NCBI GenBank assembly: GCA_963693305.1
Contig: OY855909.1
Coordinates: forward strand, 6,271,345 to 6,335,344
DNA length: 64,000 nucleotides
Source: Meandrina meandrites
Taxonomy: Eukaryota; Cnidaria; Anthozoa; Scleractinia; Meandrinidae
Direction of reading: 5' to 3'
The notes under the pieces were generated by a model. The model saw nothing but the letters and a program-made list of their open reading frames with translations, did not search any database and was not told the origin of the DNA. The translations under genes were made by a program, and so were the position numbers. How positions within the stretch are numbered: the first letter of the stretch is position 1; every line of letters begins with the position of its first letter. Below, one piece after another: positions 11,512 to 22,673 of this stretch.

Positions 11512-11694
11512 ATGAGTGAGAACGAATTTATTTATTGTCAATCTCAATTGATCAGTCAAGTAGAAACAGTAACCATCGAAGAGGCAAGGGAATGTGTAGA
11601 GGAAGATCAAGAGCAATCAAATACCACATCGAAAAGATCAGGAAGAGCAAGGAAGAGGGCAAATTTTGACGAGTTCATGTATTATGATGATTGA
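11512..11694 (+). CDS. Short acidic/basic open frame, unrecognised
   Basis: This is a 60-codon frame beginning MSENEFIY. It has an acidic middle (EEARECVEEDQEQ) and a basic stretch (KRSGRARKR) like a nuclear localisation signal. It begins eight bases after the stop of the interrupted frame upstream and may be the last exon of that gene rather than a separate protein. It is weak on its own. Confidence 0.3.
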   Translation: MSENEFIYCQSQLISQVETVTIEEARECVEEDQEQSNTTSKRSGRARKRANFDEFMYYDD

Positions 11695-11808
11695 TCGGAG
11701 AGTTAAGGTTAGTTTTAATGCTAATCACACGCTGATGGATTGCGAATTTCGCTCAAATGCTTGAGATGATGTGTCACACAAATAGAACGTCACATGCAAC
11801 ATCTGGGC

Positions 11809-12553
11809 CCGGTTGTTCGAAAGAGGGTTAACTCCTAACCTCGGGTTAAATCGACTTAACCTCCGGTTAAATTTTATCCGCAGGTTAGTTCTGTTGTTCG
11901 AAGGTAAGTTAACACTAACCTCGGGGTAAACAGCGGGTTAAATTTAACCCACCTAGCTAGGTGGGTTAACTCACTATCCCCGGGTTAAATAAAGGAAAAT
12001 TGAAACAATATGGCGAACTTGTTGTTTTTTAATGTCGAGCGAGGACACAGGAGGCCACGAAAATTGCGTCTCTCAAATAATTCTTTAATCGATGACTACA
12101 CTGACGAAGAGTTGCGAGCTCGATACAGATTTGGTAGACAGTCGATTTTGTACATAACAAACCTTCTAGCTCGAGATCTTCGTAGAAGCACAGCACGAAG
12201 CCACGCTCTCACACCACTTCACCAAGTACTTATCGCAGTGAGATTTTTCGCCAGTGGAAGTTTTCTGCAAGTAATTGGGGACACTGAAATTTTGTTTTCT
12301 TGCCTTTTTGCGTGGCGCTTCTGCCAAAACGACAATTTCGGGGGAAGCCATTTCGTTGTCAAAACAAACGAAGAGTATTATGGGATGCTATCCGCGGGTT
12401 AGCCGCGTTTAACCCGAGGTTAACTAACCTGACCACTAACCGCGCTTTGAACAACGCTCTTTTAACTCCGGGTTAACAAACCTACGGTTAAGAAACTTAA
12501 CCTCGGGTTAAGGTCTAACCCAAGGTTAATTTAACCCTCTTTCGAACAACCGG
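11809..12553. mobile_element. PIF/Harbinger-type deletion derivative
   Basis: The ends CCGGTTGTTCGAAAGAGGG are perfect inverses. Long sub-terminal zones are made of GGGTTAA/TTAACCC words. Inside is a fragment of a Harbinger-like transposase. The usual 3-bp target duplication was not clear. Confidence 0.8.
12010..12402 (+). pseudogene. Truncated Harbinger (HARBI1-like) transposase N-terminus
   Basis: The 130-codon frame starts at MANLLFFNVERG. Residues about 25-92 read like the N-terminal helix-turn-helix part of HARBI1-like nucleases (DEELRARYRFGRQSILYI, then HALTPLHQVLIAVRFFASGSFLQVIGD). After VIGD the similarity stops and the frame runs into sub-terminal repeat sequence. The whole DDE catalytic half is missing, so this copy cannot transpose itself. 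In the family the transposase works with a Myb-like partner, which is absent here. Confidence 0.75.
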
Positions 12554-13353
12554 TTCCTGTACTCTTCTTTTTAATTTTTTTTGTGGAGAAAAGTGAGCAG
12601 GGAGGGGGTAGGTGGTAAGTGGATTTGATAATAGGGGAACAAATTACGAAAATGTGTGGGAACATGGGAACATAGGGCAATATTGGAAGGGAACAAGGGA
12701 ACAAGGACCCCCCCTGGGAGACCCTCGCAAGTCGCCGGCTTAGTTACATACCCGATTGATTCTTTCAAAAGCTAACTTAGTAACGGAATTAAAGGCCTTG
12801 AAGTTCTCCAATTGGCGGGTATTTTTTGTATTTATTGACAAAGTCAAGTTTTTCTTTGTCGATCGTCTATGTATCCGCACTAATTTTCACGCCGAATGCG
12901 GTTTACTGCAAGTCGCTGGTTTACAGACTCGATTTATCCTTTTAAACGCTTTGCCTTTCTGCTACTTTTCCCCAAAACTGAATACTGCTTATCACCATTC
13001 AAGAAAATGAGATGTTTTGATTAAAAACAGTTAAATTAATTCTCGCAAAATTGTACCATGTGCAGACGACCAAACTACACAAACAAACTTCATTCAATTT
13101 CACTTTCGTGATTCGAGATTTTTTGCTCTCTTTTGCTGCTACATTGTGCTTCTTTTTTATTATTTAAGTTACTTTTCTCTTTTTTTCTGATGGCCTTTTC
13201 CGTGAGTATTGTTCAGTTTAGCGAATTTATTTTGTTTGGCGGAAAACAAATCATTCTTCACTTTAGCCGCAGCTTTTAGCGATCGCCTCAACATGCACAT
13301 TGGATGCGCGCGTATAATACAATTACATTTTGCAAGACAATCTTTTTAGCTGA

Positions 13354-13389
13354 GCTCCCGCGGGCGCCTTCGGCGCCCGCGGGCGGAGC
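13354..13389. repeat. GC-rich perfect palindrome
   Basis: The arms GCTCCCGCGGGCGCC and GGCGCCCGCGGGCGGAGC face each other across TTC. It lies just outside the left end of the ISL2EU element and may be a tiny foldback insertion. Confidence 0.6.
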
Positions 13390-13406
13390 ATCCATAGCTA
13401 TATAAT

Positions 13407-13660
13407 AGGCGCCTTGCACTAAGAAGTCACGTGATCTTGTCCGCCATGTTGGAGGGCAAACAAATCGGTTGCTATGGAAAACATGGCTGCCGCGTGGGAT
13501 CACGAAAGGTCAGTTACGCAACTATTTACGCTAATAGCTTTTTTCTTTCAAAACAAAACGATCTTTATTCGCTTTTCAAATATGCATAACATCTTAAAAG
13601 TTATTGTAATCGTGCAATTGTAATAAACAAGCTTATTTAAGCTTACTTTTAAGCACTTAC
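13407..13660 (+). repeat. Left terminal inverted repeat of the ISL2EU element
   Basis: It matches the right end in reverse orientation over about 254 bases, apart from the hairpin insertion in the right copy and a few substitutions. Confidence 0.85.
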
Positions 13661-13852
13661 CTTTGGGTGTTTCGTCGCCGGGTGCATTCTATTAGGGGAT
13701 TTAAACTCCGTTTCAATCCCGAGTTCAATGTTCTATTGCCAAGTGATGATAAGCGAGGCGATGGAGTGTTCTAGAATTGTGGCGGTTGAAACAGTACTGA
13801 GTGAAAGGTAAGAATCGAACAGATCATTGTTATGTTTACTTGCAATTGTTAG

Positions 13853-15636
13853 ATGAGTAAGTTTCATTGCTGTGTCCCACGCTGCACAAATGATGCTCGC
13901 TACAATGCTGCATTGTCATTCCATCGTTTCCCGAGTAGCGATGAACTGCGAAGGCAATGGATTGCTAAAATACGTCGGGATGAAGGAGAATATTTTCAGG
14001 TGAGGAAAGCCTCTTGTTCGTGATCATTTCGAATTTCGTTTGTCAGTGTCAAAGCTCAAATAATGCGCCAGCTAATTATCACATCGAAGCTAAGGAGTTG
14101 TCGACAATACATGTAGATCACTTCAAACACCAGGGTATGCTCTGAACATTTTCAAGTGACGGACTACCTACCTGATGTGGACAATTTGGGGAGAAAACGG
14201 CTCAAAAGTGGGGCAATCCCGACGCAGTTTCAATGGCACAACAAACCTCCCAGACGAAAGTTAACACGCAGTTTCCAACAGTTGGAGGAGTGAGTACAGA
14301 GTAGACATGCAATTAGTAAACAAATCCTTTCGTGGGTTGAAGGAATTTAAACCCTTTATTTGTACTTTGCCTTTTAGTAGGGCTAAAAGGGTTAGAAAGG
14401 TTTCTTTTGTGTCATAGCCTGCATTCATTGATTTTGTATTGTTTATTTATATTATTTATTAGTAGTAAAATCATTAATGTTGCATGTTGCATTTAATATT
14501 TCTACTAATCTCCCCCACCCCAATCCTTTTACTTCAGCTAAAGAAAAATTCAATCTTTAACCCCTATGAAATAAACAACAACAACAACACACTATATTGT
14601 GCCCATAACAAATTTTAATTTGAAAATTACAAATGACAGAACTAAATCGACTTATTAAAGAGTACCAGCTCCCTGAAATAACTAGAGCTAAAAATGTCAG
14701 GGAGCTTGAATAAATAAAAGTAGATAAAATGTTGATAGCTATGGTACAAATTATGTTTAAGCTTACTAACTTACACATTAACATAACACTACTAAACATA
14801 TAGAGTTCTTTTAGACTAAACTGATTTGGACTACACCAAGATGTCCTAATATAGTAAATATTATATTCAACAGGCATCCTACAGATACTGGCAGAGACGA
14901 TAGAGAAGCCAAAGTTGCCCACCCCAATGATTCTACCATAGATGAACCAAATATCAAGGAACAACTTTTAATGGCAAGAGCTGAAATAAGGGATCTCAGA
15001 TCCCAAGTTGAAGCTTTAAAGCTTTGTAAATTTGGTCTCGAGCGGTTTTCGACAGATAATGACAGCATCAAATTTTATACTGGTTTCCCAAGTTACAATC
15101 ACCTTGTAACATTTTATGAATTTGTTGAACCTTGTGCAGAAACCATGCAATACTGCTACACAACTAGCACATCTTCTCCCTTTACTCGTCCTGGTGGTCG
15201 AGTAATGGCCCTTATAGATGAGTTGTTTTTGTTTTTAGTTAGAATAAGGTTGGGCCTTTTTCAACAGGATTTAGCTCACCGATTTAACGTACATGAGTCA
15301 ACAGTTAGTAGGAAAGTTGTAACCTGGGCAAATTATTTGTATTTTTTTCTTGGTATTCAGCCCATTTGGCCCTCCAGAGAAGTTGTTGTGAGGTACATGC
15401 CACAGGCATTTAAGGATTTGTATCCCAACACGCGTGTGATAATAGACTGTACAGAGGTTAAGGTTCAGGTACCATCATCCCTTCTTTTGCAGTCTCAAAT
15501 GTACAGCACATACAAAAGTGGTACTACTTTAAAGTCCCTCGTTGGTATTACCCCCCATGGAGCAGTTTCGTTTGTATCTTCATTATATACTGGTTCTATT
15601 TATGTGCTTCCCTCTGGGAACACTCCATCGCTGTGA
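13853..15636 (+). pseudogene. THAP-domain DDE transposase, truncated (ISL2EU)
   Basis: The exons are 13853-13999, 14117-14289 and 14874-15636, with GT-AG borders and consistent phases (0, then 2), giving 360 codons. Residues 1 to about 85 form a THAP zinc finger: a C-x4-C start (CCVPRCTND), then FHRFP, RRQW, and VCSEHF with its Cys and His. A helix-turn-helix follows near LFQQDLAHRFNVHESTVSRK, and then the start of the DDE_Tnp_4 nuclease with VIIDCTEV holding the first catalytic Asp. Similarity ends after FVSSLYTGSI at about 15600. The remaining catalytic residues are lost by the internal deletion, and about 12 unrelated codons run to the stop. The product could still bind the element's ends through THAP but should not cut DNA. 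Confidence 0.8.
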
Positions 15637-16387
15637 CATCATAGTACATGTCAGATCATCAGGTAAGCTGTTTAACCCAAGCTGCTTACAGTGTGCCAGA
15701 TAGAAAAGGAGGCCAACAACATGGTGACAAATCCCTCCAGCACCAGCTACACAAGAGCACTTTCCAGACACTGTTGTTTGTTGCATACCAATCATCACTT
15801 GAACAGAGTGTGGTGCTTCATTTTTCTTCATTGACCTGTAGCATCTGACTGAAACTACTGCCTCTGAGTCACCATATGTAACTGACATGGGTAACATAAA
15901 ATTGGACTGGTCAGTATCAAGTAGTGAAACTAGATTTTTTAAAAAAAGCAGATTTCAATGGGTAACACATGGTGCCAAGTGAAATTAAGAATTTGAGGCC
16001 TAAGTTGCCACTAGGCACAACGGGGATGAGTAAGTGAGAGGGAATGTTTTTATTTCACAATGTATGGCATTTATTTCACAAGGAATTGCATGCAAATTGT
16101 TGAATAACATGAAGGGCAAAATTACTGTCATAAAAACATCGGAAATCTTCGGCAGAGTATTATTTACCAGTACACTTACTTTTGATTTTGTGAAGATATC
16201 CTGGTTCTGCAAAATACTTGTACGCTTTTGCAGTACTTTCAGATCCTGTTGCTTTTGCATACTTTTCAACGTCAGTAAAGGTAATCCTTAAACGTGACAG
16301 GTCCACGCCGGGATCACTGAGAAAATCAACGAAACTACATAGCGTTTCGCATTCCATAGACATTTTGACATTGACGATCCTCAGCAA
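15583..16387 (-). pseudogene. SWIM-finger / YqaJ-type accessory gene, 5' part only
   Basis: Two open segments run on the minus strand. The upstream one (16387 down to about 16180, ending at a GTAAGTG donor) starts near MSMECETLCSFVDFL. The second (about 15912-15583) has a SWIM-like zinc finger, GKCSCVAGAGGICHHVVGLLF, followed by LPDDLTCT and RWSVPRG. In ISL2EU elements this precedes a YqaJ-type exonuclease domain, which is missing here. The frame dissolves at about 15600, where the internal deletion joins it to the transposase gene. The splice between the two segments is not in a simple phase, so an exon may be missing or damaged. Confidence 0.65.
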
Positions 16388-16621
16388 TTTAAATTTATCG
16401 CCCGTTTAACTTGCCCAAAGCGAAAAAAATGAATGCTCTTGTGAATATACCAGGGAAATATACGAAACTTTAGCCAGCCGTATTTCTTCAAAGTAAGTGC
16501 TTAAAAGTAAGCTTAAATAAGCTTGTTTATTACAATTGCACGATTACAATAACTTTTAAGATGTTATGCATATTTGAAAAGCGAATAAAGATCGTTTTGT
16601 TTTGAAAGAAAAAAGCTATTA

Positions 16622-16657
16622 TAGGAAAATCCATTACCTGACGAGGGAATTCCACGT

Positions 16658-16720
<63 letters not shown>

Positions 16721-16915
16721 TCAAGTGAAATTTAACGTGGAATTCACGAGTCAGGTAATTGATTTTCCTTGAATCGCATAACCTTTTTAAAATGAAAATG
16801 TGGTGAATGTTGCAAATTTTAGCGCAGCCTCACTTTCAAGTCGCAATACCGCGCTGAATACCCTCGCATCTCTAGCCAATCAGAGCGCGCGAATTCTTTG
16901 AGCTATGCGATTCTA
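16622..16915. mobile_element. Hairpin-forming insertion inside the right TIR
   Basis: The left TIR reads GCTATTAGCGTAAATAG. The right TIR has the same words separated by this 294-base block, flanked by TA. The first 150 bases are a long palindrome: AGGAAAATC...CGATATCGCAC on one side and GTGCGATATCGG...GATTTTCCT on the other. The intact left copy serves as the empty site, so the insertion is younger than the element. Confidence 0.8.
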
Positions 16916-17079
16916 GCGTAAATAGTTGCGTAACTGACCTTTCGTGATCCCACGCGGCAGCCATGTTTTCCATAGCAACCGGTTTGTTTGCCCTCCAACA
17001 TGGCGGACAAGATCACGTGACTTCTTAGTGGAAGGCGCCTATTTGGTTAATCCATCAAGCCGAGAAAATTTGGTTATGA

Positions 17080-17135
17080 CGTCATGTCCGTCCTTACGTC
17101 CGTACGTCCGTACGTACGCCCGTACGCAGGGATTA
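17080..17135. repeat. CGTACGTC-type simple repeat
   Basis: Short imperfect iterations of GTCCGTACGTCC occur just beyond the ISL2EU right flank. No coding content was seen. Confidence 0.7.
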
Positions 17136-18600
17136 GGCCTGGGGACGAGTTTGCCGGTTTGCCTTTGTCCTTGATTTGGAGAGTGATTTGGAGTCCTTCT
17201 TACGCAAAACGTGACACAAAAACATATTCGGTTCATTTAGAGTTGAGTTACCTGTCGTAAAAATCTGTGAGAACACTGCATTACTTCAGAGGTTTTTTTC
17301 TCATGTTATAAAATGATCTGGACATTTCATTTTAACTTAAACGACGCGATTGTATGAAGAGGCGGCAAAAATCTGTGGCACGGGTGGCACCTTGTTCGCT
17401 TTTTAAGCTGAATGAAAGAGGCGAACAAAGCTGCTGGAAAACATAGATCTTCGTGAATATTTCTTGCTTTATTTACTCATCTACATCATGGAAACGTATA
17501 CCAAATGATTTAGGGATAGCCTCTTAGCGTGAACATCCGAAATGTTTGCCAACCTGAATATGATATATCGGACAAGAAGTCAAAAACAGCGAGAGTTGAA
17601 GAACTGTCTACGGTTCCTGCGGCTGCTTAATTAAGCTGACTTTAAGCCGAACTAAAAGGGAGCTCAGAACCGGTCAAGTTCAAGAAGTGATGGATAAAAG
17701 ACTGTCAACAGCTACACCGTAAGAAAGGAAGAGATTGATCTTCGCTGATAATTCATATAATGTATATGTCGATGGAGTTGGAGTTGGAGTAAGCTCACAT
17801 GGAAAATGGCGTGTTCGTTTCCGATATTTAATATGCTGCTGGTTTGAAAGCTTTGCCCTGCAGAATTTACAAGCCTTTTCCAAATGTAAGGTAACAAACA
17901 TAATTTATACCCTAAGCTGAAGTCTGTTTTTATTGTGAGAATATGTTTATACTTCAGTCATTTATAAACGAATTCGAAGTTGTATCGTTTTTCAGACCTT
18001 TCCGTAGGCTTACATATTTATAAATTCCATTATTTCTTAATGCTGCTTTCAAACCTCTTAGCTTTAATCACCTTTGTACATTTTATACAGACGTTGTCTA
18101 TTAAATGTTTGGTTTCAAATGCTGTGTTTTAGTTTATAGTGGAGTAAACTGTAAAATTCATTTTTGGATTTTCATTTGAAAAGAAAATTAAATTATTGAA
18201 CTACATGTACTCGGATCAAAAACACGTTTCGCCTTTGCAAAATATTACAAACTACACTTTATATACTGAGGAAAATCCCGCAAGTCCAAACCAAAACTAG
18301 TAAAACTACTCAATGATACTGCACACTAAAATGAATTTAAGCGATTTATTATCCAACTGCTCTATTTTCGCTCGCATTGTTTATTTCAGTGAGTGTATGT
18401 TAATCTCGTACGCGTGATTTAAGATTCGTAAACAATTCTTTACGCCGGTTTCGTTGCGTATTTATACCTGTGCCTGGGTGAGTGAGTTCAGACTTTTTCT
18501 ACCGCACATTTGCTTACCAGAAACAAAGAAAATTCATGTAGTTCTCTACGTAAAATTCTCTAACGTATTAAGCAACGTGTACGATAAAACAGAATAGTTA
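17136..18600. other. Non-coding, nothing recognised
   Basis: The only frames are under 75 codons and carry no family signal. No terminal repeats were noted. Confidence 0.5.
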
Positions 18601-18856
18601 ATCATGGAACCAAAACAAGACGGCTCAAACTACATTGTTCGCTTGTTAGATAACCTGAAATCATGCCCTCCCTCCCTGCGACTACTAAGGGGGAAGGAGG
18701 GCATGATACATTCGCTTGTCGAAAGTCATGTAAAAAAACCAGATTCTGGTTTTTTGTCTGATTGGTCGAGAAACAATACCTATGAATCGACGTGTTCTGA
18801 TTGGCTGTCATACTTCAATGAGACTTCCGGTCCACTCGTGGTCAGTAAGAAACAAA

Positions 18857-19225
18857 ATGGCGGAGGCGAAGCGTGTGTTCAGCGAAGATGAGTTTTCTTC
18901 AGCGTTAGCTAAAGCAATAACTAATTTCAAGTACAGTTCCCTGAAGGAAGAGCAAATCGAGTGTGTTCGACGCGTAATTTGTTTTCGTGAAGACGTGTTG
19001 GCCGTCCTCCCAAGTGGTTTTGGGAAAAGTGTGATCTTCCAGATAATTCCAAATGTGCTGGAATGCCTTCGAAGTGAAAGCGTCGCCACGAGGAAGTTTA
19101 TCGTCTGCGTTATAAGCCCACTCCAATACATATTACAATATTACAATACATTATTACAATATATTCTGACAAGAAGTTCTTCTGCACCCGTGCACTCATG
19201 TTCTACGACGCGACCACTGGAATAG
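18857..19225 (+). pseudogene. RecQ-like SF2 helicase N-terminal fragment
   Basis: From the ATG at 18857 (MAEAKRVFSEDEF) the frame gives about 90 residues typical of RecQ-type helicases. A helical lead ends in SLKEEQIECVRR (the family's motif 0, including its Gln). Walker A follows as LPSGFGKSVIFQ, with GKS intact, then FIVCVISPL, the usual start of motif Ia. The frame then enters a TTACAATA simple repeat and the helicase core is gone. DEAH and later motifs are absent. A further open stretch at about 19160-19335 (FYDATTGIGDTYLKNK...) in another frame may be the tail of the same gene after a deletion. Confidence 0.7.
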
Positions 19226-19495
19226 GCGATACATATCTGAAAAATAAAATCGACACATTCACTGATCGCGATCAAGGAGAATTTTTCGACAAGGTAACAC
19301 AAGACCGGCAAAATAAATTGATCTGTCTTTGCTGAATATTTTGCATCGATAATGACTCGTCTGGATGCTAAAAGGCAGCTGGTTAATACACTACCGTACC
19401 GTAAGAAATATTCGAACTGTTCGAGAGGTTAAAATAAGCCAATTAATAACCTAAACATTGAACAAAAAATACAGCATTTAAAACTGGCTACCTAC

Positions 19496-19984
19496 CTTCA
19501 CAAGCGATACCGATTCGCCGGGGCCGGCCGTTACCGGAAGACACATCATATTTGCTACAACATCTTCAAGTCTTTCATGCTCAGTCCAAGCAGCGTTCAA
19601 CTCAAATAACGATTTCCTCGCTCGACTCTTGGGTCGTTCTTGAGGAATATCCTTTGCTTTCTTGGAATCTGGCGTAGATCCGCTCGGAGAATTTCCATGT
19701 AGCCGTTTAACAGATTGATTCGCGGTCTTGTCGTTCACAATACTTTCCAGTTCGTGAAAAAGTATTGAACAATTGACAACTTTTCGTGCACACTTTTTGC
19801 AAGATGATTGTTTACTCGCATCTGTATCGATGTTCAGCCCAACGCTCCTGAGCAAATCCGACAAGACGATGCTATCAGCAGTGAAGCAGCTCTTGCCCGT
19901 GAATTCTTTGTTTTTTGTTAGCGTAAGTAAAGGGATGGCAGCTCCAGCTGGTAAATGAACGTTACAGAATTGAAATAACAACAC
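19496..19984 (-). CDS. Cys-rich first exon of a transposon-associated protein
   Basis: The frame starts MLLFQFCNVHLPAG and runs 163 codons to a good donor (GAAG|GTAGGTAG at 19496). Cysteines fall as FC, SC, then CKKCARKVVNC, a spacing that suggests a zinc-binding module at the N-terminus. A basic, Ser-rich linker (DSKKAKDI...KSRARKS) follows. I do not recognise a named family. No downstream exon was found before the RecQ fragment, so the gene is probably truncated by the internal deletion of the element. Confidence 0.5.
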
Positions 19985-20816
19985 TTGTTCGGTTTTATCG
20001 CGAGCGCCATTTCAGCCTTTTATGAAACGCATTTTTGTAAACACGGCGAAATTTTATATGCAGACTGTACATGTACAATTATTCTGCAGACGTTTTTCGC
20101 GCCTCGTGGAAATCCGAGTCCCGAAATTTGCCGCCAAACTACAAATAGTGCTCGGACTTCCGGTGAATCCTTATTGGCTCATACCATGACAGCTCAACCA
20201 CGCCTTAGTTTATTTAAATCAGGGGGCGGTTGGCGGCCGGTTAAAGAAATGTATCAGGCGTTCTTTTTTTCCCTCTTTCGTCTTTGCAAGGAAAAAAAAA
20301 CCGCCTGATCGCAGGTTACTTGTTAGATAGCGAACACCACTTCGAAATCACAAACTGCCACAACTCACACAAAAAAACTGCTTTAAAATAACTTGCATAA
20401 CCGGCTCGCAATGAATTTGCCAGTTTTGTTTTGCAGCCGTGTTTTTCTTTGTTCTGGCGTGAACTCATTTTCTTTAGCCGCGTGTTGACTTTTTTCGCGC
20501 TGTTTTTTTTGCCTTGAGTTGATTGTATCGCCTTGACTGTTTTGAAGTAAATCAAAACAAATTTCCTTGCCTTCATCGAGGTCCTTTTTTACACTGATTT
20601 GCTCTAGGAGGTTTATTCGTGTACAGTAAAAGTTATAAAAAGTTTTTATACTAAAATTTGATATGTGCGCCTCCGTGCATTAGTGGGGAACCCAATAATG
20701 TGCAGGGACATCAAAACACTGTAAATTCAAGCAAAAAATTAATAAATGGGAGCTCCGCTTTTAGGCCTGCCTAAATCTATATATTAGATTTTTGTTAACC
20801 AAGTAAGAAAAAAATA

Positions 20817-20963
20817 AATAAGTTATTTACCGGTGAAAAACTGTGACCGAGGTCTTGAAAATGCTGCCCGAGGCCGCAGGCTGCGCGCAGCATTTTCAAG
20901 ACCGAGGTCACAGTTTTTCACGATACGGACCTCCCAGCCGGCAAATAATATATATAACTTATT
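20817..20963. mobile_element. Foldback element
   Basis: A near-perfect hairpin: GTGAAAAACTGTGACC and GAGGTCTTGAAAATGCTGC face their reverse complements across a CCGAGGCCGCAGGCTGCGC centre. The outer arms AATAAGTTATTTACCGG / CCGGCAAATAAT...ACTTATT continue the fold. There is no coding content. Confidence 0.75.
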
Positions 20964-22446
20964 AGGTTATTTTTGGAACATTTTTATGAGAACACTATCA
21001 CCTTTTTAAGCTTTTTTATTTTTTTAAAAATTTTTAATTAGCGGTATCTTTTTAAAGTAGTTAGTGTTTATAGATATATATAATTTATACATACTCTTTT
21101 TTATTTCATGTTATACAGGGCCCCCGTTGATACCAGTCCTGCGACTGATATCATTATTACTTATCTATTTATGTTATGTATAAGCCCCGAGAAGAAATGT
21201 AAAATGTATCTTGATAATTAACCTCAGCTTGTTTGCTAATTAAGGGGCGAAACATTTTTTGCTTCTCATTTTTATCCGGATACATGTTCCTATTTTTCCG
21301 CTTATAATCCCAACGAATCTCTTTACGTAGTTGTAGAAAACCTTAAGCTTTTCGGTATAGGATTAAACGGTATATACTTTACGCCGATATTTATATCTGC
21401 TATACGAGAGTCCATGCCTGTTCAGCTCTTGATTCTTTCGACAATTGCACTTGGAATTACAGCCTGTTTTTATAATATCTGCAATGACAATCCCCTAAAC
21501 TATTTCGCCAAAGTTCCAGTCAGAAATTAAATATCAAAATAATCCAAGAAATAGCGCTTGTTCCCAGGAAAGTTGATCATATTTCCTTGTTCCCCAGTAC
21601 CCCTGGGAAATTCTCGTAAACGTTCGCCAATTGCCAGGGATTCGGCATCACACATGAACCGCAATCGGGCATCCGGCTTATAAAGTTTGTCGCGTTTATT
21701 GACCTCAATAATAAAAAAAAAAAACGGGCAGCAACAACAATAACAATTGAACAAAAAACCTCATCGAGTCAAAGCGCCAGAAAAAAAATATTACCTAGAA
21801 GACTGTACTGGCCCTGACAATAAGCCGTAGTACCAGCCTTGCAATCAATTTGGTTTTTATCTGCACTTAACGTGACGTCTTGTACGAGCATTTCCTTAAC
21901 AAGATATCTGGCAACAGAGAAGCCAAGTAGTTGTATTTTTCGTTGCGTTGTCTTTTGCATCCAAACGATTTTTATTTCACAAGCTAGGGAGGGCAAAAGC
22001 TCAGCATGTCGGGTCAACGTACTGCTTTCCAGGCAATAATAGCTACCATAGCAACAATAACGTGTCTAGTCCAGTCCCTGAACTCTCTCTTTCGCGCGCC
22101 CTATCTCTTCTCGCGCGTGGGGTAAGGGGGGGAGACTCCTAGCTACAGATCCAGAGTAGTTGCTAGGGAATGGCTTTAAGACTGTATTCCGAAGCAAGCG
22201 ATTTTTAAGCTTTGTGTAACGCTAAATATTGAATTTTATCTGGGGGTACACCTGCTTCAAAAAATATATCATTGTGCGTGCGAAACTAGCGCCAGTCCCA
22301 AACGGCGTGTTATAATTTAAAATCCCTAAAACTTCACGAAAACAAGTTAAAGTTCCGATTTCTTTTACGAATCAGAGATAACGTAGCCATCTTTATAATC
22401 TGACGTATGCTTTTACCGTTTACACGAAAAAGGAAACGCTACTGAT
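20964..22446. other. Non-coding, nothing recognised
   Basis: AT-rich sequence. Small frames near 21527-22142 look accidental; one includes a poly-A tract. No repeats were noted beyond simple A/T runs. Confidence 0.5.
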
Positions 22447-22455
22447 GAAAGTCTG

Positions 22456-22673
22456 TAGCCTGCGTAGCTGGCGGGATTCAGTTCGCGAGCGAGTGCTTTT
22501 TTTAGCGGCCTCATGCTTTGGTCTTGGCTGCCAAGCAGCGAGGGGCTTGGTGAGGAGTCGAGTCGAGTTCACGTTGGGAATTTCACTCGCGGCTCCGCCG
22601 CTCGCTGACGCGGGCTTCGCCCGCGCGAGAAAAATTCACTCGTGCCCGCTAATCCCGCCAGCTGCGCAGGCTA
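22456..22673. mobile_element. Foldback MITE, TAGCCTGCG family, with 9-bp target duplication
   Basis: The ends TAGCCTGCGTAGCTGGCGGG and CCCGCCAGCTGCGCAGGCTA are inverse apart from one position. The exact direct repeat GAAAGTCTG flanks both sides (22447-22455 and 22674-22682). A 9-bp duplication with long foldback ends fits Mutator-like MITEs. Inner GAGTGAA / TTCACTCG blocks continue the inversion. Confidence 0.85.

Larger units (their letters stand above)
13407..17040. mobile_element. ISL2EU-type DNA transposon, internally deleted
   Basis: The terminal inverted repeats are about 254 bp (13407-13660 and its reverse complement at about 16493-17040), starting AGGCGCCTT. AT flanks both sides (13405-13406 and 17041-17042), a 2-bp duplication as expected for ISL2EU. 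The element carries a THAP-DDE transposase gene on the plus strand and the start of a SWIM-finger gene on the minus strand. This two-gene convergent plan is typical of ISL2EU, where the second gene is a YqaJ-type nuclease. A deletion near 15600 fuses the two genes tail to tail and removes both catalytic ends. The right TIR contains a later 294-bp insertion. Confidence 0.85.
18637..20335. mobile_element. RecQ-bearing transposon remnant with hairpin ends
   Basis: Both ends follow the same plan when read inward: GTTCGCT, a short block, AACCTG, ATCAxGC, then an arm-loop-arm hairpin, then GCxTGATACATT. The left hairpin arms are GCCCTCC/GGAGGGC (18663-18710). The right ones are GCGTTCTTTTTTTCC and its partner (20250-20310). 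The octamer TGTTAGAT appears in opposite orientation at the two ends. Inside are a RecQ-like helicase fragment (plus) and a Cys-rich exon (minus), converging. Helicase-carrying DNA transposons such as Academ are a candidate family, but I cannot confirm this. Target duplications were not clear. Confidence 0.5.

Noticed and set aside
18604..18891. 95-codon frame beginning MEPKQDGSNY as part of the helicase gene
   Set aside because: It runs through the left hairpin end in a different frame from the helicase and has no recognisable domain.
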